From Chloroflexota bacterium (lineage in GTDB: Bacteria; Chloroflexota; Dehalococcoidia; UBA2979), in the NCBI GenBank assembly GCA_009840965.1, contig VXMT01000037.1, positions 1-38,129 on the forward strand: DNA of 38,129 bases. The letters are read 5' to 3'. Positions 26,410 to 33,510 of this stretch are shown here, piece by piece. Position 1 is the stretch's first letter. Each line of letters begins with the position of its first letter. The notes under the pieces are model-generated. The model saw only the letters and a program-made list of their open reading frames with translations, was not told where the DNA came from and made no database searches. The position numbers and the translations under genes were made by a program.

Positions 26410-27561
26410 CTACCCCGGCATCTGCTGCGCGAGCTGGTAGATCTTGCCCTCGGTCTTGATCGAGGGGGCGATGACCATGCGGGCGGCGTGGAACTCGGCG
26501 ATGGACTGGGCGCCGCAGGTGGCCATCGAGGTGCGGAGGGCGCCGACGAGGTTCTCGGTGCCGTCCGTGCGCGAGGTCGGGCCGTAGAGCAGCGTGTCCA
26601 GCGTGCGCGGCTGGCCGACGTGCACGCGCACCCCTCGAGGCAGCTCCGCGTGCGGCGTCGCCATGCCCCAGTGGTAGCCGCGGCCGGGCGCCTCCTTCGT
26701 CGCGGCGAAGGGGGAGCCGATCATCACCGCGTCGGCCCCGGCGCAGATCGACTTGGAGAGGTCGCCGCCGGTGCGGATGCCGCCGTCCGTGATGATCGGC
26801 ACGTAGCGGCCCGTGCGCTCGTGGTAGAGGTCGCGCGCGTAGGCCGTGTCCAGCGTCGCGCTGACCTGCGGGATGCCGATGCCCAGCACCTCGCGCGAGG
26901 TGCAGGCGGCCCCCGGCCCCACGCCGACGAGGATGGCGTGGATGCCCGTCTCCATCAGCTCAAGCGCCGCTCCGGTGTCGACCGTGTTGCCGACGAGCAC
27001 CGGGACGGGGTCGATCTGCTCGACCAGCTCGTCGAGGCGCAGGCCGCGCAGCGAGCGGGAGACGTGGCGCGCGGTGGTGACGGTCGACTGCACGGCGAAG
27101 AAGCTGGCCCCGGCCTCCTTCGCGACGGGTGCGAGGCGCTTCGTGTTCTGCGGGGTGGCGCTGACGGCCGCGACGCCGCCGAGCTCGATGATCTCCTCGA
27201 TGCGCCGCCCCACGAGGTCGTCGCGGATCGGCTGGGAGTAGACGTGCTGGATGATCTCGGTCGAGTGATCGAGGTTGGCGGCGGCGATCTCCTCGTAGAT
27301 GCCCTCGGTGTCCTCGTAGCGGGTCTGCACGCCCTCGAGGTTGAGCACGGCGAGGCCGCCGGCCTTCGTGAGCGCCGCGGCGAAGGAGGGGTCGACGACG
27401 GCGTCCATCGCCGAGGCGAGGATCGGGACGCGGAAGCTGTGATCGCCGAGCTTAAAGGTGGGCTCGACGAGGTCGGGGTTGGTGGTGACGGCGCCGGGGA
27501 CGATCGCCACGTCGTCGAATCCCCAGGCGCGCTCGAGGCTCTTGCGCTCTACTGCCGTCAT
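26410..27561 (-). CDS. guaB3: GuaB3 family IMP dehydrogenase-related protein
   Basis: 383-aa TIM-barrel enzyme of the IMPDH/GMP reductase superfamily, GuaB3 subgroup, which lacks the CBS (Bateman) domains of normal IMPDH. The catalytic cysteine is in [20 protein letters not shown], the IMP phosphate site in [30 protein letters not shown], and the flap with [13 protein letters not shown] follows. GuaB3 proteins occur in cyanobacteria, actinobacteria and Chloroflexota, usually beside a true guaB; whether this copy oxidises IMP or reduces GMP cannot be decided by reading. Start ATG 27561 has GGGGGAGGG nine bases upstream. The long upstream leader has its own entry. Confidence 0.88.
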   Translation of the reverse strand: MTAVERKSLERAWGFDDVAIVPGAVTTNPDLVEPTFKLGDHSFRVPILASAMDAVVDPSFAAALTKAGGLAVLNLEGVQTRYEDTEGIYEEIAAANLDHSTEIIQHVYSQPIRDDLVGRRIEEIIELGGVAAVSATPQNTKRLAPVAKEAGASFFAVQSTVTTARHVSRSLRGLRLDELVEQIDPVPVLVGNTVDTGAALELMETGIHAILVGVGPGAACTSREVLGIGIPQVSATLDTAYARDLYHERTGRYVPIITDGGIRTGGDLSKSICAGADAVMIGSPFAATKEAPGRGYHWGMATPHAELPRGVRVHVGQPRTLDTLLYGPTSRTDGTENLVGALRTSMATCGAQSIAEFHAARMVIAPSIKTEGKIYQLAQQMPG

Positions 27562-27743
27562 CGACGTGGTCCCTCCCCCGTGGCGCTCGGGCGACGCGGG
27601 GCGGCGAGGACGGCGACTGGGGAGAGCGCCCGGCGGTTCAGATACACAAAGACCCCGCCACTGGGGAGGGGTCCTGCTCGGGATGCGCCCGAGGCCGTCT
27701 GTTGCCGGGTTGTCGCATGGGTCCCGCCACGGTCACCCTGCTT
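27562..27743 (-). promoter_or_regulatory. Long structured 5' leader of guaB3, riboswitch-like
   Basis: From the likely transcription start at about 27743 the minus-strand RNA is 182 nt. It folds into adjacent helices: CCGT/ACGG enclosing CGGG/CCCG and the motif CCCGGCAAC (27695-27732); CTCGGG/CCCGAG with a 5-base loop (27677-27693); and GACCCC/GGGGTC (27651-27673) followed by TTTGTG. AAAG near the start can pair with CTTT after the last helix, closing a junction. The strand CCCTCCCC (27663-27670) can instead pair perfectly with GGGGAGGG of the guaB3 Shine-Dalgarno (27571-27579). Layout and CCCGGCAAC recall SAM-I/IV riboswitches, but key core bases are missing. No known class could be assigned. 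Confidence 0.5.
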
Positions 27744-27749
27744 TTGTGA

Positions 27750-27778
27750 ATGGTAGGGCCAGCCCGATCGGGGGTCAA
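27750..27778 (-). promoter_or_regulatory. Promoter of guaB3
   Basis: Minus-strand TTGACC, 17-base spacer, TACCAT. This is one of the best promoters in the window and implies transcription from about 27743. Confidence 0.7.
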
Positions 27779-27803
27779 CGCCGCCGCCCTCGTCGGGCGC
27801 CCG

Positions 27804-28529
27804 CTAGCGCACCTCGCGCGCGTACCAGCCCGTCCAGACGGCCTTGCGGCGGCGCAGCAGCGCGATGAACAGCGGGTTCGTCCAGATCAGCACCCGCCAC
27901 AGCGGCCACTTGTCGAAGCGGCGCGTCGAGGGCGCCACGCGCGGCTGCCGGATCAACGCGACCTTGCGGCCCGTGTCCCGGGCGAGCCGCTTGAGGCTCC
28001 AGAAGAAGTCGACATCCTCCCCGATCCACGCCTGCTCGTCGTAGCCGCCGGCTTCCTCGAAGGCCGACGCTCGGCAGAACTGCGTGGCGCCCTGCGCCAT
28101 CCCCGCCAGCTCGGCAAGCCGCCGCCAGGCGCGGAGGTAGAGGCGCGCGAAGCGGCGTCGCGGCCGGTAGTCGACATCGACGGCGCCACCGAGGCAGGCC
28201 GGGTCGCCGAGCACCGAGTGGATCGCCTCCAGCAGCGAGGGCGGCACGATCACGTCGGCGTCGACGAAGACCAGCACCTCGCCGTTGGCGTGGCGCGCGC
28301 CGGCGTTGCGGGACCGCGCGATTCCCTGCACCGGCTCGTGGATCACCGTCGCGCCCTGCATGAGGGCGACGGCGGCGGTCCGGTCGCCGCTGTTGTTGTC
28401 GACGACGATCATCTCGACCGACCCGCCGGCGCGGTCGAGCAGGCGCGTTGCGGCGGCCTCGATCGCCTCGAGGGTCGCGGCCAGCCAGGCCTCCTCGTTG
28501 TAGGCGGGGACGATGATCGAGAGCCTCAC
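27804..28529 (-). CDS. Family 2 glycosyltransferase
   Basis: 241-aa GT-A fold glycosyltransferase. The N-terminus RLSIIVPAYNEEAWLAATLEAIE is the GT2 nucleotide-sugar site, VDNNSGDRT follows, and the metal-binding DxD is in LVFVDADVIVPP. GGAVDVDYRPRRRF and GEDVDFFWSLKRL (the ED catalytic region) complete the fold. No membrane helix is evident except a weak hydrophobic segment near the C-terminus, so it is probably peripheral. Sugar and acceptor are unknown; candidates are envelope glycolipid or polysaccharide synthesis. I choose GTG 28529 over the track's earlier start, because TACGCT lies six bases upstream and the conserved domain begins at residue 2. Confidence 0.85.
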   Translation of the reverse strand: MRLSIIVPAYNEEAWLAATLEAIEAAATRLLDRAGGSVEMIVVDNNSGDRTAAVALMQGATVIHEPVQGIARSRNAGARHANGEVLVFVDADVIVPPSLLEAIHSVLGDPACLGGAVDVDYRPRRRFARLYLRAWRRLAELAGMAQGATQFCRASAFEEAGGYDEQAWIGEDVDFFWSLKRLARDTGRKVALIRQPRVAPSTRRFDKWPLWRVLIWTNPLFIALLRRRKAVWTGWYAREVR

Positions 28530-28535
28530 GGGGTC

Positions 28536-28565
28536 AGCGTACCGCGACGCCGAACTGTGCGGCAC
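28536..28565 (-). promoter_or_regulatory. Promoter of the glycosyltransferase gene, leaderless
   Basis: Minus-strand GTGCCG, 18-base spacer, TACGCT, then six bases and the GTG start codon. Confidence 0.5.
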
Positions 28566-28584
28566 GTGCGCCAGACTGTGCGGG

Positions 28585-28613
28585 GTGGCCCTGCGGGGTG
28601 CAGGTGCTACGAT
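28585..28613 (+). promoter_or_regulatory. Promoter of metG, leaderless
   Basis: TACGAT ends seven bases before the metG ATG, with a weak -35 GTGGCC 17 bases upstream; no Shine-Dalgarno is present. Confidence 0.5.
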
Positions 28614-28620
28614 TTCAGCG

Positions 28621-30288
28621 ATGGCTGAGACGGTCCTCGCCGCGGTCGCGTGGCCCTATGCGAACAGCGCGCTGCACGCGGGCCAGATCGCCGGCGCATA
28701 CCTGCCCGCCGACATCTTCTCCCGCTACCACCGCATGCGCGGCAACCGCACGCTCATGGTCTCCGGCTCCGACGTGCACGGCACGCCCGTCACGATCCGC
28801 GCCGAGGAGGAGGGCTCCACGCCCGAGGCGGTGATCGAGCGCGCCCACGCCTCCTTCCTCGACACGTTCGAGCGCTTCGGCATCGCGTTCGACCTCTTCA
28901 CCTCGACCGGCACGGCGAACCACGCCGAGGTCACGCAGGACCTGTTCCTGCGCCTCCACGAGCAGGGCCACATCTACGAGGCCGAGATGACGATGCTGTT
29001 CGACCCGGAGGCCGAGCGCTTCCTGCCGGACCGCTACGTCGAAGGCGAGTGCCCCTACTGCGGCTACGACGGCGCGCGCGGCGACCAGTGCGACGAGTGC
29101 GGCCGCACGATGGACGCCCTCGATCTGATCGGGCCGCGCTCCCGGCTCTCCGAAGCAACTCCGGAGCCGCGTCGCACGAACCATTGCTTCCTCAAGCTCA
29201 GCGACTTCAACGACCAGCTGCTCGAGTGGGTCGATCCGCAGACGCACTGGCGGCCGGCGGTGCGCAACTTCACGCTCGGCCTGCTGCGCGAGGGGCTGCA
29301 CGACCGCGCGATCACGCGCGACATCGAGTGGGGCGTGCCCGTACCCCTCGAGGGCTGGGACGAGAAGCGCATCTACGTCTGGTTCGAGGCGGTGATCGGC
29401 TACCTCTCGGCGACGAAGGAGTGGGCGCAGCAGTCGGGGCAGCCGGACGCCTGGGAGGCGTGGTGGAAGGATCCGGCGGCCCGCACCGTCTACTTCCAGG
29501 GCAAGGACAACGTCCCGTTCCACACGACGATCTGGCCGTCGATGCTGCTCGGCTACGGCGGCCTCAACCTGCCCTACGACGTGCCGGCCAACCAGTACGT
29601 CACCATCTCCGGCTCGAAGGCCTCGTCCTCGCGCAACTGGGCGATCTGGATGCCCGACTACCTCGATCGACACGACCCCGACCCGCTGCGCTACGGGCTG
29701 ACCGCGATGATGCCGGAGACCTCCGACACCGACTTCACCTGGGCCGAGTACGTGCGCCGCAACAACGACGAGCTGGTGGCGCGCTGGGGCAACCTCGTGC
29801 ACCGCGTGCTGACCCTGACGCGGCGGCACTTCGACGCCCGCGTGCCCGGCGCCGAGGCGCCGCCGGCGCCCGAGTCGGCGGCGCTGCTCGCGCGCGTCGA
29901 CGCCGCCTTCGACGAGGTCGGCGCGGACATCGACGGGCTGCGCCTGCGCGCGGCGCTACAGGCGGCGATGGGCGTCGCGCAGGAGGCGAACCGCTACCTC
30001 GACGAGCGCGCGCCCTGGGCGGCCGTACGCGAGGACCGCGAGTCGGCCGCGGAGACGCTCTCGACGGCGATCCAGGCGATCGCCGGCCTCTCCTCGCTGC
30101 TGCAGCCCTTCCTGCCGTTCACCTCGCCGCGCGCCCGGGCGCTCGCCGGCTGCGAGGGCGAGATAGAGGCTGCGGGCTGGGCCCGCACGCCGGTCGCGCC
30201 GGGCACGCCCCTGCCCGAGCCCGCGCCGCTGTTCCGCAAGCTCGACGAGTCGCTGATCGACGAAGAAGAGGCGCGGCTCGGCCAGTAG
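28621..30288 (+). CDS. metG: Methionine--tRNA ligase with altered HIGH and KMSKS signatures
   Basis: 555-aa class I synthetase that charges tRNA-Met. The catalytic fold is clear: WPYANSALHAGQIAGAYLPADIFSRYHRMRG, the zinc knuckle with C144, C147, C157 and C160, the IYVWFEAVIGYLSA block, and FQGKDNVPFHTTIWPSMLLG. However, HIGH reads HAGQ (19-22) and KMSKS reads KASSS (333-337), so the second histidine and the usual second lysine are replaced. The helical anticodon-binding domain (from about 390) is present and the C-terminal EMAP-like domain is absent. Start ATG 28621 is set by similarity; it is preceded by a TACGAT box rather than a Shine-Dalgarno. tatD follows after 26 bases. Confidence 0.9.
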   Translation: MAETVLAAVAWPYANSALHAGQIAGAYLPADIFSRYHRMRGNRTLMVSGSDVHGTPVTIRAEEEGSTPEAVIERAHASFLDTFERFGIAFDLFTSTGTANHAEVTQDLFLRLHEQGHIYEAEMTMLFDPEAERFLPDRYVEGECPYCGYDGARGDQCDECGRTMDALDLIGPRSRLSEATPEPRRTNHCFLKLSDFNDQLLEWVDPQTHWRPAVRNFTLGLLREGLHDRAITRDIEWGVPVPLEGWDEKRIYVWFEAVIGYLSATKEWAQQSGQPDAWEAWWKDPAARTVYFQGKDNVPFHTTIWPSMLLGYGGLNLPYDVPANQYVTISGSKASSSRNWAIWMPDYLDRHDPDPLRYGLTAMMPETSDTDFTWAEYVRRNNDELVARWGNLVHRVLTLTRRHFDARVPGAEAPPAPESAALLARVDAAFDEVGADIDGLRLRAALQAAMGVAQEANRYLDERAPWAAVREDRESAAETLSTAIQAIAGLSSLLQPFLPFTSPRARALAGCEGEIEAAGWARTPVAPGTPLPEPAPLFRKLDESLIDEEEARLGQ

Positions 30289-30314
30289 GCCGGGCGACGG
30301 AGGACGATCACGCG

Positions 30315-31130
30315 ATGAGCCCCCTCGACGCCCCGATCGTCGACGCGCACGCGCACACCTGGTCCGGCGCCTTCTCCGAGGACCACGACGAGGTGATGGA
30401 TCGCGCCTGGGGCTCAGGCCTCACGGCGGTCGTCGAGGTCGGCGGCAGCGCGCCGAGCAGCGAGGAGGCGTACGCCCTCGCGGCCGCCGACGAGCGCGTG
30501 CATGCCGTCGCCGGGTTGCACCCGCACCGCGCGAAGGACCTGCCGGAGCAGCGCGAGCAGCTTCGGGAGCAGGCGCACAGCGGGCGCTTCGTCGGGCTCG
30601 GCGAGATGGGGCTCGACTTCTACCGCAACCTCTCGCCGCACGACATCCAGTACGAGGCGTTCCGCTACCAGCTGGACCTCGCGCGCGAGGCCTCGCTGCC
30701 CGTCGTGATCCACAGCCGCGACTCCGACGAGGAGTCGTACGCCGTGATCGAGGAGTGGGCGCGCCACTCCGGCCACTACCTGGGGCCGGACCGCGAGATC
30801 GGGATGATGCACTGCTATGCCGGCGACGCCGAGCTGGGCGAGCGCTACCGCGCGCTAGGCTTCCTGCTCTCGATCCCCGGCCCGGTCACCTACCCCGGGG
30901 GCACGCAGCGCCAGACCGTCGCGAGGACGGCGCCGCTCGAGCAGCTACTGGTCGAGACGGACGCGCCCGCGCTGACGCCGCAGTCGCACCGCGGGCGGCG
31001 CAACGAGCCCGCCTACATCCTCGAGACGATCGCCTTCATCGCGCAGCTGCGCGGCGACACGCCCGAGCATGTGGCGCGCGTGACGGCGGAGAACGCCGCG
31101 CGGCTCTTCGGCTTCGAGCTGCCCCGATGA
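30315..31130 (+). CDS. tatD: TatD family metal-dependent hydrolase (putative DNase)
   Basis: 271-aa TIM-barrel metallohydrolase. Metal ligands appear in order: HxH in VDAHAHTW, the glutamate of GLGEMGLDFYR, histidine in VIHSRDSD, histidine in MMHCYAG, and aspartate in VETDAPALTP. TatD enzymes are 3'-5' exonucleases or tRNA-linked deacylases in other bacteria, so the exact reaction is uncertain. The track merges it into a long shadow frame of metG; ATG 30315 has GGAGGA about nine bases upstream. metG-tatD adjacency is very common in bacteria. Its stop overlaps the polyprenyl synthase start as ATGA. Confidence 0.9.
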   Translation: MSPLDAPIVDAHAHTWSGAFSEDHDEVMDRAWGSGLTAVVEVGGSAPSSEEAYALAAADERVHAVAGLHPHRAKDLPEQREQLREQAHSGRFVGLGEMGLDFYRNLSPHDIQYEAFRYQLDLAREASLPVVIHSRDSDEESYAVIEEWARHSGHYLGPDREIGMMHCYAGDAELGERYRALGFLLSIPGPVTYPGGTQRQTVARTAPLEQLLVETDAPALTPQSHRGRRNEPAYILETIAFIAQLRGDTPEHVARVTAENAARLFGFELPR

Positions 31131-32104
31131 CCGCGCCGCCCAGCCAGTTCGAGGTCTACGGGCCGGTCGCCGACGATCTGCCGCGCGTGGACGAGCTGCT
31201 GGACTCGCTGCGCGACGTCGAGTTCCCGTGGCTGCGCGAGATGCTGGGCGCGGTGCTCGGCGGCGGCGGCAAGCGACTGCGGCCCGCGCTGACGCTGCTC
31301 GCGGGACGCCTCGGGCGCTACGACCTCGACCTGCTCGTGCCGATGGCGGCGAGCGTCGAGCTGCTGCACACAGCCACGCTGGTCCACGACGACGTGATCG
31401 ATCAGGCGGAGGAGCGGCGCGGGCGCCCGACGGCGGCGGCGCAGTTCAACAACGGACCGAGCGTGATGCTGGGCGACTACATGTTCGCGCACGCAGCCCA
31501 CTTCGTCGCGCTGACCGGCAACCTGCGCGTCGTGCGCAACTTCGCGGAGACGTTGCGCGTGATGGCGCGCGGCGAGTTGAGCCAGGACCTCGCGGCCTAC
31601 GAGTACTCCTCGGACGTCCGCCGCTACCTCGACCGCATCCACGGCAAGACCGCCTCGCTCTTCGCCACCGCGGCCGAGGGAGGCGCAATCGTCTGCGGCG
31701 CACCGGAGCCGCTGGTCGAGCCGGTCCGCCGCTTCGGCGAGCAGCTCGGCATGGCCTTCCAGGTCGTCGACGACGTGCTCGACTTCAGCGCGACGGCCGA
31801 GGAGCTCGGCAAGCCCGTCGGCTCCGACCTGCTGGCCGGGACGCTGACGCTGCCCGCGCTGCTCTACCTGGACCGCTACCCGGACGACAACCCGATCCGG
31901 CGCGCCTTCGCCGGCGTGCGCCGCCGCGCCAACCTGCAGCGCGCGATCAACGAGATTCGCGAGTCCGGGCTCCTCGACGAGTCGCTGGAGACGGCGCAGC
32001 GCTTCGCCGCCGAGGCGGCGGCGGCGCTGAAGCCGCTGCCCCCCGGCGAGCCGCGCGAGACCTTCGAGTCCCTGACGGAGTACGTGCTGACACGCCGCAA
32101 CTGA
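31127..32104 (+). CDS. Polyprenyl diphosphate synthase (trans-isoprenyl)
   Basis: 325-aa trans-prenyltransferase that extends allylic diphosphates with isopentenyl diphosphate, giving the side chain of respiratory quinones or related lipids. GGGKRLRPAL is the diphosphate-binding region; the first Asp-rich motif is DDVID at 88-92 and the second is DDVLD at 215-219 in AFQVVDDVLDFSA. Residues before the first motif (VELLHTATLVH) are small or bulky in a way that suggests a long-chain product, but the exact chain length cannot be read. ATG 31127 overlaps the tatD stop. There is no terminator in the 37 bases before the convergent FmdB gene. Confidence 0.9.
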   Translation: MTAPPSQFEVYGPVADDLPRVDELLDSLRDVEFPWLREMLGAVLGGGGKRLRPALTLLAGRLGRYDLDLLVPMAASVELLHTATLVHDDVIDQAEERRGRPTAAAQFNNGPSVMLGDYMFAHAAHFVALTGNLRVVRNFAETLRVMARGELSQDLAAYEYSSDVRRYLDRIHGKTASLFATAAEGGAIVCGAPEPLVEPVRRFGEQLGMAFQVVDDVLDFSATAEELGKPVGSDLLAGTLTLPALLYLDRYPDDNPIRRAFAGVRRRANLQRAINEIRESGLLDESLETAQRFAAEAAAALKPLPPGEPRETFESLTEYVLTRRN

Positions 32105-32141
32105 GTGCGGCGCGAGCGATCCTCGGACCTCGGGAGTCAGG

Positions 32142-32555
32142 CTACGAGGCGCCTTTGCCCTCGCCGCGCGCGCGGCGGCGGCCGCGTGAGCCGCTGCCCT
32201 TGACGCGCTCGCGGACCTGGACCGCCGCCTTCTTCGCGGCGATCTCCGCGGCGGAGAGCTTGGTGGACTCGGACACGACGCGCGGGTCCTTCACGAGGAA
32301 GGGCTCCATCTTGCGCACGTCGTTGGTCTGCATCGGCTTGGTGGACTGGCCCTTGGGCGTCCAGTAGAGGTTCTGGTCCGGGATGCGGCGAGGCATCCCG
32401 CCGCGCATCGTGAAGGCGTGCACCTCGGTCGGCATCAGCCGCCGACCGTCGCTGTCGCAGACGACGCAGGGCTGCGGGTCCGAAGACTCGCGCACCGGGC
32501 GAATCAACTCGAAAATGCCGTCACAGCCTTCGCAGTAGTACTCGTAGAGCGGCAT
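32142..32555 (-). CDS. FmdB family zinc-ribbon protein
   Basis: 137-aa protein with an N-terminal FmdB/putative regulatory zinc ribbon: MPLYEYYCEGCDGIFELIRPV and QPCVVCDSDGRRLMP hold two CxxC pairs. The middle region is not recognised, and the C-terminal 45 residues are rich in Lys, Arg and Gly (RGRRRARGEGKG), which could bind nucleic acid. Family function is poorly known; some members regulate formamide/acetamide genes, others are linked to DNA or translation genes. ATG 32555 has GAGGAG nearby. It follows recO by 23 bases, so it is likely expressed with it. Confidence 0.85.
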   Translation of the reverse strand: MPLYEYYCEGCDGIFELIRPVRESSDPQPCVVCDSDGRRLMPTEVHAFTMRGGMPRRIPDQNLYWTPKGQSTKPMQTNDVRKMEPFLVKDPRVVSESTKLSAAEIAAKKAAVQVRERVKGSGSRGRRRARGEGKGAS

Positions 32556-32578
32556 GCCGCGACTCCTCGGTCCGTCCG

Positions 32579-33445
32579 TCAGGCGTTCGACTCGTCCGGC
32601 TCAGTATACGCGGCAGCACGCTCGGCGGATGCAGCCCCCGCGGCGGCCGCCTCCGAGGCGTCGCCGCCGGCCTCCGCCCGTGGGGTCTGCCGCACCTCGC
32701 TGAGGAAGCGTGCGCTGCCCAGGTCGCGCTCGGCCATGGCGCGCATCAGCTCGTGCATCACCCACTCCAGGCCGGAGGCGAGCTCGGGGGTGAGTCGCAC
32801 CCGCGCGGCCTGCTCGTACGGTTCCTGCTGGATGAAGCGCAGCACCTTCAGCACCGTCTCGTCGATCGGGCCCGCCTCCGGGTGCGACGTGCGGCAGGCG
32901 GCGCAGATCACGCCGCCCGCGAGCGGCGACCAGGCCAGCGCGTCCGGCGCGACCTCCTCCGCGCAGGCGGCGCAGTCGCGCCACTCCGGCCGGAAGCCCG
33001 TCGCATCGAGCAGCGCAAGCTCGAACGACCTCGCGACGAGCTGCTCGCCGTCGCCTCGCGCGAGGCGCAGCAGCGCGACCAGCAGCAGGCGATAGACGGC
33101 GTCGGCCTCGGCGTGCTCGACGGTGAAGCGGTCGGCCAGCTCGAGCAGGTAGAGCGCGAGGCTGAGCCGGTCGAGGTCGTCGCGGATCGCGGCGAAGCCC
33201 TCGATGGTCTGGGCCTGCGTGATGATGTCGAGGTTGCGGCCGTGGGCGAGCAGCACCTCGGCGTGAGTCAGCGGCTCGAGGTGTCCGGCGAGCCTGCTGC
33301 GCGGGCGCAGCGCACCCTTGGCGATCGCGTCGATCTTCCCGCGGGTGGGGGTGAGCAGCGTGACGATGCGGTCGCTGTCGCCGAAGCGCCGGTGGCGGAT
33401 CACCACCGCCTCGCTGCGGGTGACGCGGGGGGCGCGCGCGGGCAT
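32579..33445 (-). CDS. recO: DNA repair protein RecO
   Basis: 288-aa RecO, which works with RecR in RecA loading at gaps. The N-terminal OB fold starts TRSEAVVIRHRRFGDSDRIVTLLTPTRGKIDAIAKGALRPRSRL; the zinc finger has two cysteine pairs, CAAC near residue 158 and CAAC near 180 (DCAACAEEV ... CAACRTSHPE). The C-terminal 40 residues are Ala-rich and probably disordered. ATG 33445 lacks a Shine-Dalgarno, but TAACCT lies six bases upstream, giving another leaderless candidate. RecR is also in this window, at the far right. Confidence 0.9.
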   Translation of the reverse strand: MPARAPRVTRSEAVVIRHRRFGDSDRIVTLLTPTRGKIDAIAKGALRPRSRLAGHLEPLTHAEVLLAHGRNLDIITQAQTIEGFAAIRDDLDRLSLALYLLELADRFTVEHAEADAVYRLLLVALLRLARGDGEQLVARSFELALLDATGFRPEWRDCAACAEEVAPDALAWSPLAGGVICAACRTSHPEAGPIDETVLKVLRFIQQEPYEQAARVRLTPELASGLEWVMHELMRAMAERDLGSARFLSEVRQTPRAEAGGDASEAAAAGAASAERAAAYTEPDESNA

Positions 33446-33451
33446 GCCTAC

Positions 33452-33457
33452 AGGTTA
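33452..33457 (-). promoter_or_regulatory. -10 box of recO, leaderless
   Basis: TAACCT six bases before the recO ATG; the -35 position overlaps a terminator hairpin and has no clear match. Confidence 0.45.
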
Positions 33458-33462
33458 AACGA

Positions 33463-33490
33463 CGGGAGCCGGCCCGGAGGCCGGCTCCCG
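33463..33490 (-). terminator. Terminator of the peptide transporter operon
   Basis: A perfect 12-bp stem, CGGGAGCCGGCC with loop and GGCCGGCTCCCG, is followed on the minus strand by TCGTTTAAC. It lies 20 bases after the solute-binding protein stop. The short T-run makes it a good intrinsic terminator candidate. Confidence 0.75.
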
Positions 33491-33510
33491 CATCTCTCGC
33501 CTGTGCGAGT

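Noticed and set aside
27645-27748. Calling the guaB3 leader a SAM-I riboswitch
   Set aside because: CCCGGCAAC and the helix order fit, but the conserved GGUGC-AAUUCC-like core after the third helix is missing, and the gene is not in methionine metabolism.
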